Shown here: piece after piece, positions 39,120 to 47,463 of the stretch
Position numbering within the stretch: the stretch's first letter is position 1
Layout of the letters: each line of letters starts with the position of its first letter
Assembly (NCBI RefSeq): GCF_001647715.1
Contig: NZ_CP015601.1
Span: 62,001-126,000, forward strand
Source: Pseudomonas antarctica
GTDB lineage: Bacteria > Pseudomonadota > Gammaproteobacteria > Pseudomonadales > Pseudomonadaceae
Reading direction: 5' to 3'
DNA length: 64,000 bases
Translations under genes and position numbers: made by a program
Notes under the pieces: generated by a model
The model's database searches: none
What the model was told of the DNA's origin: nothing
The model's input: the letters and a program-made list of their open reading frames with translations, nothing else

Positions 39120-40567
39120 GGCGGATTCAACCGGTCGTCGCAACACTGGATTGTTGTACAGACTTTAAATACTCATTCAGTGCTTCGGCAGGTGTTTTCC
39201 AGCCTAGTGTTTTTCGAGGTCTAGTATTGAGTACGTGAGCTACCGCCTGTATTTCTTGGGCACTCCAACGAGAGAGGTCAGTGCCTTTCGGGAAGTATTG
39301 CCGTAGAAGGCCGTTCGTATTTTCGTTTGTGCCGCGCTGCCATGGACTATGTGGATCAGCAAAGAAAACCTTTACTCCGGACTCGATGGTAAACCGAGCG
39401 TGATCCGACAACTCCTTTCCACGATCCCAGGTCAAGGATCGCCACAGCTCGATGGGAAGATCAGTCACCGTCTTCTTCAATGCGTTGGCCATACTAACAG
39501 CCCCATAGCCAGCCAGCGCCGGGCCGTTCTTCGTGCGGGGGATTAGCCCATAACCTTTCTCGCGAGGCAGATGGACGAGCATGGTAAATCGAGTTGAGCG
39601 CTCGACCAGAGTTCCAATCGCAGAACGGTTCAGACCGATGATCAGGTCGCCCTCCCAATGCCCGGGTACAGCCCGATCTTCTACCTCAGCAGGACGACTG
39701 GAGATCATCACGTCCTCGCTGACGTGTGCCCACACTTTGGCCTGCGATCGGGCTCTCGGTACGCGTAACGCTCGTCCTGAGCGCAGGCAACTCACCAGTT
39801 CGCGCTTGAGAGCTCCTCGACCCTGAATGTAGAGCGCCTGATATATGGCTTCATGAGAGATACGCATGGATTCATCATCCGGAAAATCGATCTGGAGTCG
39901 GTTGGCAATTTGTTCAGGCGACCAGCCATTGACCCATTTACGGTCACTGCGATGCGGTTTATTTCGGCCTTTGAAGGGCGCTTGCCGAGGCCCAGAAATC
40001 TCACGACCATCGGCGTCTTGAACCTTGCCCTCAAGGCGGTCGCGTACGTACTGGTGCAGTCGCGGGTTAGTGACCAGTTTTGCTGGTTTCGGCCTCTTGG
40101 CCACCAGTTCTGCCTTCCATTGCGCTACTGACGCTCGATATTCAAGCCGACCGCAACGGGTAGCAGCATTTCGTGTCAGCTCCCGTGAAATTGTCGATGG
40201 GCTTCGTCCAAGGCGACGAGCGATCTCACGAACGCCAACACTTTGCGCTCGAAGCAGCCCAATCTCTTCTCTCTCTGCAAACGATAAGTATCGTCCTGAT
40301 ATGTGATTCGACATGAATAATGGCATCCCGCCTCGATGACGGAACCAGCGTGTACCTACCGCGGTTGATACGCCAACGGCATGTGCTGCCTTTTCGCTTG
40401 TGATGCCTGTTGCAATCTGCAGCCAAAATAGCCGTTCGATCTCATTACGAAGTGAGGGTGCACCTGGAGAACGCATCGCTCCCCGGCCCGTCAATTTTTG
40501 CATCCATCCTGCAGGTCGTCCCATAAACACCTCGATCAAGGTGTTGCGACGACCGGTTGAATCCGCC
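39120..40567 (-). mobile_element. IS30-family insertion sequence inside the IS3 orfB
   Basis: 1448 bases bounded by perfect inverted repeats GGCGGATTCAACCGGTCGTC; 3-base target duplication CAG (39117-39119, 40568-40570). The fresh ends and intact transposase indicate a recent, possibly active insertion. Confidence 0.95.
39127..40524 (-). CDS. IS30-family transposase
   Basis: 465 residues from ATG 40524 (MGRPAGWMQKL); a longer frame to 40701 would extend outside the element. HTH near 120-160 (LSFAEREEIGLLRAQ...EIARRLGRSPSTISREL) and a DDE domain: GHWEGDLIIG, LTWDRGKELSDH, PHSPWQRGTNENTNGLLRQ. Complete. Confidence 0.95.
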   Translation of the reverse strand: MGRPAGWMQKLTGRGAMRSPGAPSLRNEIERLFWLQIATGITSEKAAHAVGVSTAVGTRWFRHRGGMPLFMSNHISGRYLSFAEREEIGLLRAQSVGVREIARRLGRSPSTISRELTRNAATRCGRLEYRASVAQWKAELVAKRPKPAKLVTNPRLHQYVRDRLEGKVQDADGREISGPRQAPFKGRNKPHRSDRKWVNGWSPEQIANRLQIDFPDDESMRISHEAIYQALYIQGRGALKRELVSCLRSGRALRVPRARSQAKVWAHVSEDVMISSRPAEVEDRAVPGHWEGDLIIGLNRSAIGTLVERSTRFTMLVHLPREKGYGLIPRTKNGPALAGYGAVSMANALKKTVTDLPIELWRSLTWDRGKELSDHARFTIESGVKVFFADPHSPWQRGTNENTNGLLRQYFPKGTDLSRWSAQEIQAVAHVLNTRPRKTLGWKTPAEALNEYLKSVQQSSVATTG

Positions 40568-41636
40568 CAGTACAGCAGCTCAGACTGGCGAAGCTTCTTG
40601 AAAGCTAACAACCTGGTGGCCAGCATGAGTCGTCGAGGTAACTGCCACGACAACGCTGTGGCGGAGAGCTTTTTCCAGCTGCTAAAGCGGGAGCGGATCA
40701 AGCGTAAAATCTACACTACACGCCAGGATGCTCGGGATGATGTGTTCGATTACATCGAGATGTTTTACAACCCAAAACGACGCCACAGTTTCAACAATCA
40801 GCTGTCACCGGTAGAGTTTGAAAAGCGTTACGCAGCGAGCCTGGAGAGTGTCTAGGAAACCCGGGGCGATTCAATCTGCCTCAACGATACGCAACACCGG
40901 GGGGTTTCGCTTTCGGCAGTTAATTGAGGCTTGGGCTGCCAGTGTGGGGACAGATAGGAAACTGCCTGCGAAGTCCAAGGAACAGGGTGTACCAAGCGAC
41001 AATGAGCTAGTTCGACGTATCGACGATCCAGCGCTGCGTGCAGTTTTTTCGCAGATCTTGGCCGAGCGTCGCCGCTACCTGGCCGAACTCAACCTGTTGA
41101 AATCTCAAAAGGACATTGTTGTTGACCGACGCCCCAATGTGGTCGAGATATCTCAACAGAGCGAGTCAGTTCAGCTGCTGCCTTCACTGAAAGGGGTTCT
41201 CAGTGACATGGAGATTACAGCCCTAAGAGCTGCGGTTTCGGACGATTTCTTCGACAAGCAAGGCTGGATGGTCACCAGGGCAGGTCAGGTGAAAGGGGAT
41301 TCAGGTGAGATCTACAAGCATGGTTACGTGCCTGCAATTAGGAAAATTCTGAAGGAGATCGAATGATCTGACGGGCTGTGGAGGGATGGCTTGTAGTACA
41401 GCATCTTAGTACATACACTAACCATCCCTCGCGGCTTTAGCCCCCAGCGCTACTGGCCCACGGTCATCTTAGTACAATAGGTGATCTTATCTGGAACTGT
41501 TTAGTTTAGTTATAACAGGCATAGATAATTTTTCTAGCAGTCAGATAGCTTTCGGACTCGAGCCACCAAATGTACGACACCACGAATAAATGTCCCGGTA
41601 AATACTCTGTGGCAACCGATTCAAAATCCTTCTGCT

Positions 41637-41937
41637 AATATGCTTCTCCAGCTGCAACCCCTAAAGAATGAGCGTCGATGCTGATAGCTAACGGAAATGC
41701 GGCTGCCAAAGCTTCAAAGCTGCGAGCAACAACATCATTGAACTGCTTCTTTTTTCCAGTTCCATTGATGAAACTCCCTATGTCGAGATTGGCACAGATA
41801 GTGTACGTGAGCCTCGTATGATAGACGTTATGGCTAAATCCTCGCCGGGGCTTCGCGATTTTCCCGGCCTCGGATTCTGCCCATATGGGCGGCTTCGCTA
41901 CTATAACGTAGGCCTCATTAAGCCAACTGTAACCTAT
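41637..41937 (-). pseudogene. Unidentified coding remnant with amber codon
   Basis: Minus-strand frame of about 97 codons (IVAKPPIWAESEAG, HTRLTYTICANLDIGSF, FNDVVARSFEALAAAFP) to TAG at 41635-41637, then continuing QKDFESVATEYLPGHLF without another stop for about 30 codons. No start codon; truncated where the Tus-like gene ends. Family unknown. It sits where cargo genes of a gmt island would be. Confidence 0.4.
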
Positions 41938-41943
41938 TGATAT

Positions 41944-42918
41944 TCAAGGCTTTTCATTGAGGAGGCTCGACCTTATCGACTCTCTGTAAGTCGAGGTAAC
42001 TGCGCTTTCCACACCACATTTCGTATCAGCAGCTTCATCCTCGGCCGATGAAACATAAAAACGACCTCCAAGGAGTGCCGGCGTCCGTTGTTTCATGTCG
42101 AGGCGTCTTGCCGATCGGACATCTCTATCAAAATTCTTGAGAGGAACAACCCTCGCCGCGCTGTGCCCATCCAGCACAAAAAACGGAAGGTTCGCGTGCA
42201 GCATTGCGTCATAGCGGCTCCTCTCTGAGAACCATAACATTGCCCGCGGATGCGGCGCTATTTGCTTTGGCACATCCAACAAGTCAGTTTCAGCCATGTT
42301 CGCGATGCTGCGCAGATCGATCCACTGTGGACTACTTTCTACAGGCTCACCGGTGGCCATAGATCTTTCATGAGCTTTTTCAAGCAGTAGTTCGCGCGCG
42401 TGGGCTACGGTGACACGCTCTTTTCCAGAGGTGTGGCCGGCCCAGGTAAAAGTGATCTGTCTTGGTGCAGCGTCGAAGACTTGGATTGCGCGTTTTAGCT
42501 GATTGAGAGAGAAATTTTTGCCCAGGGCTTGGCGCATGATGTGAGAGCGGCGGCTGACAGCAACGTTGCGAAGCACTCGCTCAGCCTCGATTGCATCCAC
42601 TAGCTCGCTCTTGCAGCGGTTCACCGCCCTGCCTTCATCAAGCAAAGATCCAGAGATGACAAAGTACCCCGGCAAGCGCAGCACTGTACCTGGTGCTTGG
42701 CCTAGATCACGCTCAAATTCGCGAAACACCTTAACTGCGGCCTTGATGGCGTCAGCTCCAGTGACTATCTGGACGTTGATTCGAGACGGAGTCCTCTGTT
42801 CCGTGAGAAGCGGAATGCGCCATATCATCCCATCGACCACTAATGAAGGCCACCTGTCGTTGAAAGCCCTGACGGTTGCAACCAATCGTTCGTAAGCGGC
42901 AATGATAGTGTCATTCAT
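41944..42918 (-). CDS. Tus-like DNA replication terminus site-binding protein
   Basis: 324 residues from ATG 42918. The pattern RINVQIVTGADAIKAAVKVF, TVLRLPGYFVIS, a central LNQLKRAIQVFDAAPRQITF followed by WAGHTSGKERVTV matches the order in E. coli Tus ([38 protein letters not shown]). Such proteins bind Ter DNA and stop replication forks from one side. The last 60 residues are poorly conserved. Probably plasmid- or island-derived. A 17-bp inverted repeat flanks its promoter. Confidence 0.65.
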   Translation of the reverse strand: MNDTIIAAYERLVATVRAFNDRWPSLVVDGMIWRIPLLTEQRTPSRINVQIVTGADAIKAAVKVFREFERDLGQAPGTVLRLPGYFVISGSLLDEGRAVNRCKSELVDAIEAERVLRNVAVSRRSHIMRQALGKNFSLNQLKRAIQVFDAAPRQITFTWAGHTSGKERVTVAHARELLLEKAHERSMATGEPVESSPQWIDLRSIANMAETDLLDVPKQIAPHPRAMLWFSERSRYDAMLHANLPFFVLDGHSAARVVPLKNFDRDVRSARRLDMKQRTPALLGGRFYVSSAEDEAADTKCGVESAVTSTYRESIRSSLLNEKP

Positions 42919-42930
42919 TTCGGTGCCCTA

Positions 42931-43047
42931 ATAATACCACCCCTTCACTCCGCCTAGAGCTTAGCCATACCACCCTCCTCCGCCAATGTTAACCAGTGCG
43001 GGGAGGTGATTCAGAGAACGATCATACACTTGAAGGGGTGGTATTAT
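42931..43047. repeat. 17-bp perfect inverted repeat upstream of the Tus-like gene
   Basis: ATAATACCACCCCTTCA at 42931-42947 and its exact reverse complement at 43031-43047, 83 bases apart, with a partial copy CATACCACCCTCC at 42967. The first copy begins 13 bases from the tus-like ATG. It may be the operator or the Ter-equivalent of this protein. Confidence 0.7.
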
Positions 43048-43220
43048 CAGTACCTGAAAATCAGCTCAAAAAACCGTTTATCGCGGTCTTTTTCCTGCTA
43101 GATCACAAAATTCTGACAGCCTCAAGGCGAACAGATCTTCAATATAATCCGCCACATCAGCTCGAAAGCGGCTCTCCAGCCTTTCTCGACTTATGTGTTC
43201 CGTTTTGCCTAGCTCAACAA

Positions 43221-43258
43221 GGGAAGCCTACAGAATTCGGAAAAAATTGTACGCTAAG
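43221..43258. repeat. 38-bp terminal repeat of a Tn1721-like transposon
   Basis: Begins GGGAAGCC and ends TACGCTAAG; agrees closely with the 38-bp ends of Tn1721-type Tn3-family elements as I recall them. The tnpA stop lies within the last bases, as in intact members. Confidence 0.8.
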
Positions 43259-43633
43259 GTTTGCCGAGCTGTCGTAGCGGCCTGAACTTCCCGTCTTCAA
43301 GCTTGCGGCTCTGCTGCCAGACGTAATCGCCGGTCAGGTTGATATGCTCCCAATCCAACGGCGACAGGTACTGATACAGGTCGGTATTCATCGGCTTTCC
43401 TGCGTCAGTCAGCCCCTGGGTGGCGCGTTCCTGGTAGACCGTGCTCCACAGCACAATGGAGGCTGTCACCAGGTTCAATCCGCTGGCCCGATAGCGCTGT
43501 TGCTGATCCCTGAATTCACCGATGCGGTTGAAGGACGCAGCCCTGGCGAGGGCATTGCGAGCCTCGCCCTTGTTCAACCTAGCATGCACACGGCGGCGCA
43601 GCTCGACACTTTGCAGCCAGTCCAGCATAGGCA
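43254..43633 (-). pseudogene. tnpA: Tn3-family transposase TnpA, C-terminal fragment
   Basis: Encodes [40 protein letters not shown] and [17 protein letters not shown], the end of a Tn21/Tn1721-group TnpA with the final conserved Glu of the DDE triad region. Everything before is deleted: the fragment is joined to resolvase sequence at about 43634. Confidence 0.9.
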
Positions 43634-43639
43634 GCGGGC

Positions 43640-43852
43640 GCTTTTGCCGAGTGCGAGCGTGCCTTGATTCGGGAGCGGCAGCGTGAAGGTATTGCGGCGG
43701 CCAAGAAGCGCGGTGCGTACCGTGAGCGCAAAAAGTCATCGAGCGAATCGCAAATTGTCGAACTGAGACGCCGTATCACAGAGGGTGAACAAAAGGCAGC
43801 GGTCGCCCGCGACTATGGCTTCAGCCGCGAGCCCCTATAGCACTACTTGAGG
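43640..43852 (+). pseudogene. tnpR: Tn3-family resolvase TnpR, C-terminal fragment
   Basis: Plus strand: [31 protein letters not shown] then [24 protein letters not shown], the end of the catalytic domain and the HTH of a Tn21-type resolvase. It directly abuts the tnpA fragment in opposite orientation, so the inside of the transposon was lost. Confidence 0.85.
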
Positions 43853-43862
43853 ACTGGATAGC

Positions 43863-44057
43863 TATGCTATGTCGTTCCATGCTGTCAGCCGCCAAGCGGG
43901 AAAATTTGCTGGCGTTGACAAACCTCTGCCACATCGTCGAAACGGGCAACAAGTCCTACCGCCTACAACACAGCACCTTGGCCGCCTAGACAAAGATCAA
44001 GTCTCGGGAACGAAAGCGCAAGGACGGAGATGATGTCGAGGACGATGAGCCATTTTG
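43863..44057 (+). pseudogene. IstB-like (IS21) ATPase C-terminal remnant
   Basis: NLLALTNLCHIVETGNKSYR followed by a TAG-interrupted KIKSRERKRKDGDD tail ending DEPF. It resembles the end of IstB helper proteins. Short, so moderate confidence only. Confidence 0.5.
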
Positions 44058-44059
44058 AT

Positions 44060-44356
44060 CCGCATCCCCGTCCGATGTTCTTCGCCGCACTTGGACAAGT
44101 TTATCCAGGGGTTGAATCAGGCGAGCAAGACGGGTTCGTGATTATCACGGTTGACAGCGATCAGGGGATGGTCGACATCCATGACCGTCGCCCCGTTGTG
44201 CTCAATGCAGAACATGCCCGTGAGTGGATTGACCCGTATACTCAGCTCTTCGCGCTGAGGAGTTGGCCAGAGATTGCTGTTTGGATGTCGCGGATTTCGT
44301 ATGGTATCCATTTGGCAAGCAGGTTAGCAACGTGCGAAGTCAAGGGCCGGAGTTAA
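44060..44356 (+). pseudogene. SRAP/YedK (HMCES-type) C-terminal fragment
   Basis: FFAALGQVYPGVESGEQDGF, then MVDIHDRRPVVLNAEHAREW matches the second half of the SOS-associated YedK family, including the conserved H in IHDRxPVVL. The N-terminus with the catalytic Cys2 is missing, so no DNA-protein crosslinking activity remains. Confidence 0.75.
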
Positions 44357-44469
44357 TTCGGCCGGTACTCGCTATATAATGCTTCAAAGGCGGTAGAGGG
44401 CCAACACCTGTAGACCTTAGATTTCAGCAGTCGTGTTTTACCATTCGTTTGTGCGGAGTTTCGACATAA

Positions 44470-45204
44470 CTATGACCCGAATATCTCCACTGGGTAAGAA
44501 AACACGTAACCCTCACTCCGCACAGTTTTGATGTAAGTCGAATCACGTGGCTCGTCCTTCAAGCGTTGACGCAACCGGCTCACGAGTAAGTCGATGGATC
44601 TGTCAAACAATTCGGAATCTCGTCCTTGTGTAAGATTGAGCAGTTGATCGCGGCTCAGCACCCTTTGAGAGTGTTCCAGAAATACGCGAAGCAACCGGTA
44701 TTCCGCACCGCTCAAGGCCACAACCGTTTCGTCTTCGTCAAGCAAGTGACGCTCTGTGGTGTCAAGTCGCCATGGGCCGAATTTTAACAGCCGGCCACTT
44801 TCAGTGACCATCAGATTCGGCGGAAGCATTCGCGTACGACGTATCACAGCGTTGATACGAGCGAGCAGCTCGCGCGCCGAAAAGGGTTTGGTCAGGTAAT
44901 CATCTGCTCCCATTTCCAAACCTAGAATTCGGTCGGTTTCATCAGTTCGCGCGGTGAGCATGAGGATGGGTGTGGCCTTGTGTTTACCTGAGCGCAATTC
45001 GCGACATAGTACCAGGCCGTCATCACCTGGCATCATTAAGTCCAAGATGATCATGTCCACCTGGTGGGTGTCCAGAAAGCTACGCATTTGTCGACCGTCT
45101 GTAACTGCGGTAGTGGCTAAACCATTCTTTTTTAGGTAATTTCCTACTAATTCGCGAATCTCTCGATCATCATCGACGATCAAGATATGGTTCACATGTT
45201 CCAT
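44470..45204 (-). CDS. OmpR/PhoB-family response regulator
   Basis: 244 residues. Receiver domain 1-120 with acidic pocket DDDRE, phospho-acceptor Asp in MIILDLMMPG, Thr in MLTARTD and Lys in LTKPF; winged-helix DNA-binding domain 145-240 (LLRVFLEHSQRVLSRDQLL...YIKTVRSEGYVF). All key residues are intact, although the cognate kinase gene 156 bases upstream is dead. Candidate targets carry the TGTATC repeats described nearby. Confidence 0.95.
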   Translation of the reverse strand: MEHVNHILIVDDDREIRELVGNYLKKNGLATTAVTDGRQMRSFLDTHQVDMIILDLMMPGDDGLVLCRELRSGKHKATPILMLTARTDETDRILGLEMGADDYLTKPFSARELLARINAVIRRTRMLPPNLMVTESGRLLKFGPWRLDTTERHLLDEDETVVALSGAEYRLLRVFLEHSQRVLSRDQLLNLTQGRDSELFDRSIDLLVSRLRQRLKDEPRDSTYIKTVRSEGYVFSYPVEIFGS

Positions 45205-45360
45205 CGCTCTACCCTCTTAAAGTTTTTTCGGTGCGCGTTTCAAGTGGCCAGATAACTAGGGCTCGGTCGCCTTGTCTCGCTTTATTTTTGACGCCTGCCT
45301 GGAAAATGAGCCTTCCAGCTGACGTTTAACGACAGTATCGAGGTTCACCCGACGATCTGA

Positions 45361-46621
45361 TTACTCAATAACTGTTCGTATTGGTAATTTCAATTCCACA
45401 GATAATCCACCTCCTTCACGATTTGATAAGGTCAACAATCCACCAATTGCAATGGCCAATCGTCGAGCAATTGCCAGGCCTAAGCCCGTCCCCCCGGTAC
45501 TCCGATTGCGCGAGTTTTCCACTCGGTAAAAAGGTTTCATAAGCTGCGCCAGATCATTTTCAGCAATTCCGGGACCACGTTCCATCACTTTTACCAAAAG
45601 CTCGCTGTCGTTGGATTCCACGGTAAGCTCGGATGCACCAGCGAATTTGAATGCATTGTTTATGAGGTTCACCAGCACCCTGCGCAGCGCTTGCGGTCGG
45701 GTCTAGATTACTACGTCACGTTTACCGATCAATAAACGTCTTTCGCCATGCCTTGGTAATCGAATACTAGACTGTACAGAAATGATCCCATATCAATGCG
45801 GCGGCTTTCTTCTGTAGAACCATGGATGCTACGGGCGTACGCAACGCTTTCGCGCACCAGATGTTCCATTTCGCTGAAACCATTCCAAAACTTGGCTTTC
45901 TCCGGAGATTCATCCATGAGTTCCGCCCGCAGCTTCATGCGAGTAATCGGAGTTTGCAGATCATGAGAAATCGCAGCGAGTAATTGCATGCGTTCTTTGA
46001 GATGCGCCGCAATGCGTGCCTGCATTGAATTGAATGCAATAGCTGCGTGCGCGACTTCGGAGGAACCTTTCTCGTCAAGGAGCATTTTATAACTATCGGG
46101 GTCTAGGGCCTCTACCGCATTGGCAAGGCGAGTAATAGGGCCAACGGCAATTTTCACATCTAGCCAGGGGCAAGTAATCTTTAGAGCCAACCGATAGAGC
46201 AGCACGACAGGCGATCACAATGACAACGGAACCATCGCAGGACGTACATCAATGGTCACTGAACTTCCGTCCGCTAACTTTAAGTGAACCTGAAAGCGCT
46301 TTTGAGGGCCGGGTATGTCCCTCACGTTCAATGGATAATCTTTGGCTATCGCTTCCTCAATCGACATAACTGCTACGGGTGCATCGCTCATTTGTACGCC
46401 CGGATAGCCGTCATCCAGCAGGTAGCGATAATGTGGTCTTGCCAACTTTTCTAGTCAGCTGACTCGTTCCCCCGCAGGTAGCGGTCAAGGACGGCAATCG
46501 AGGTGGAAACGTCGGTTTAAAGATCCCCCAACATGGTGGTTTTCGCGCTTTCGTAGCGCTCAAAATACTGCACTCTAAAAGAAAGCGTTTGAATCAGGAT
46601 CAAACCTATGAGGACGATCAT
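45361..46621 (-). pseudogene. Sensor histidine kinase, broken by stops and frameshifts
   Basis: From ATG 46621 (membrane segment MIVLIGLILIQTL) through PHYRYLLDDGYPGVQMSDA, a HAMP/HisKA part with AISHDLQTPITRMKLRAEL, to the ATPase part NLINNAFKFAG...GPGIAENDLAQLMKPFYRVE and GGTGLGLAIAR. Stops occur near 46520, 46450, 46212 and a TAG near 45705, with frame changes near 46210 and 45730. The order of domains is complete, so the loss is recent. Partner of the regulator at 44470. Confidence 0.9.
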
Positions 46622-47111
46622 TGATAGCCGTTAGACAAGGCTGTGTGGCCATGGAAACTTTAATTTCATGAAGTTGCTCTGCTAGCTCCACCAGCAGCGG
46701 AGGCACATCACCCTCGCAGCATTTGGTATCGATATAAGAAATTTTGCAGGCTCAAGTGCAGAAACTGTTTCGCTATTTTACGGTCATTTTAGCGCGCCTG
46801 CAGTGATCGCTGAATGACTGCAAAACGTACAGCACGCGATAAGCCATTGCACCGTTGGATAATTTACCAACACATTTTAAGTTTGTCGCCGTCATTTGTA
46901 TCGCAATGTATCTAATGAGCTCATCGATACATTGCGATGAAATAATACTTCGCCTTCACGTTTTGTATCTCCGTGTATCTGACGCCACTATTGTTACGAA
47001 TTGATATACCTACGCCCTCTTCTGACATATCAAGGATACCTCTCGGCTTTCTAATGGGTTCCATCGAGGCATGCATAAACGCCCCTGCCAATTATTAGTC
47101 ATGAGGACACT
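46622..47111. promoter_or_regulatory. Regulatory region with TGTATC direct repeats and a 12-bp palindrome
   Basis: TGTATC pairs with exact 10-base spacing at 46897/46907 and 46964/46974. TCGCAATGTATC (46901-46912) and GATACATTGCGA (46926-46937) form a perfect inverted repeat. The region separates the kinase from the divergent DUF2790-dipZ side and may serve both. It fits binding by the adjacent OmpR-type regulator. Confidence 0.55.
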
Positions 47112-47377
47112 ACCATTAACACTAAAGCTATCTACGCCGCTTATTTGTGTGCCGCATTGAACATCTGCACATTATCGGCTCGCGCTGAAGCAGAAGTCAC
47201 ACCCACGACATATTCATATAGCACGCACCTGGACATTAAAGGATTATCTCGATGACACAGGATATTAATCTTCGGTGCGGGATCATTAACGCCCAAATGG
47301 TGTATCTGGACTCACAAAACAAAACTCAAATCCTCGAGTACACCAAATTTGCTGATAGCTGTGACAATTACAGTTGA
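47112..47377 (+). pseudogene. DUF2790 small exported protein, frameshifted
   Basis: The frame reads a signal peptide (TKAIYAAYLCAALNICTLSA), then TTYSYSTHLDIK, shifts frame near 47250, then NLRCGIINAQMVYLDSQNKT and CDNYS with the paired Cys of DUF2790. No clean start is seen: the ATG at 47101 is out of frame. Family members often lie beside Pseudomonas two-component systems. Confidence 0.65.
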
Positions 47378-47463
47378 GCTAGCTCACGTCACCAAGTCAT
47401 ATATTGCTTCGCAGATTTTAAGTAGCACGTGTTAATGCCGCGGCCCATCAACGGAAAACTTTC

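Larger units (their letters stand above)
38523..40855 (+). pseudogene. IS3-family OrfB transposase, split by IS30
   Basis: The rve-type DDE domain begins at VWVTDITYIRTYEG (first Asp), with LDLFSRQIIGWSM and MIHSDQGSQ (second Asp). The frame breaks at 39119 and resumes at 40568 with YSSSDWRSFLKANN, SRRGNCHDNAVAESFF (Glu) and MFYNPKRRHSFNN to the stop at 40855. All catalytic residues are present across the gap, so the element was intact before the IS30 insertion. Confidence 0.93.
38192..40873 (+). mobile_element. IS3-family element inserted in gmtX, itself carrying IS30
   Basis: Ends TGAATCGCCCC...TAGACA on both sides as imperfect inverted repeats; 3-base target duplication ATC (38189-38191 and 40874-40876). 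Without the nested IS30 it is about 1.23 kb, with orfA and orfB in overlapping frames. The same right end is present as fragments at 48718 and 62974. Confidence 0.93.
38022..41366 (+). pseudogene. gmtX: GmtX-like protein, interrupted by nested insertion sequences
   Basis: GTG 38022 lies inside the end of gmtZ. Codons run to 38191, where an IS3 element enters; the frame resumes after the duplicated ATC at 40877. Splicing out 38192-40876 restores GGPSASTIRNTGGFRFRQLI without a break, giving about 220 residues, all helical and charged. The protein has no known activity but always accompanies the other two in the trio. The insertion makes this copy non-functional. Confidence 0.7.

Noticed and set aside
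42931..43047. Inverted repeat as a transposon end pair
   Set aside because: The two copies enclose only about 83 bases of promoter DNA and no target duplication, so an operator or Ter pair is more likely.
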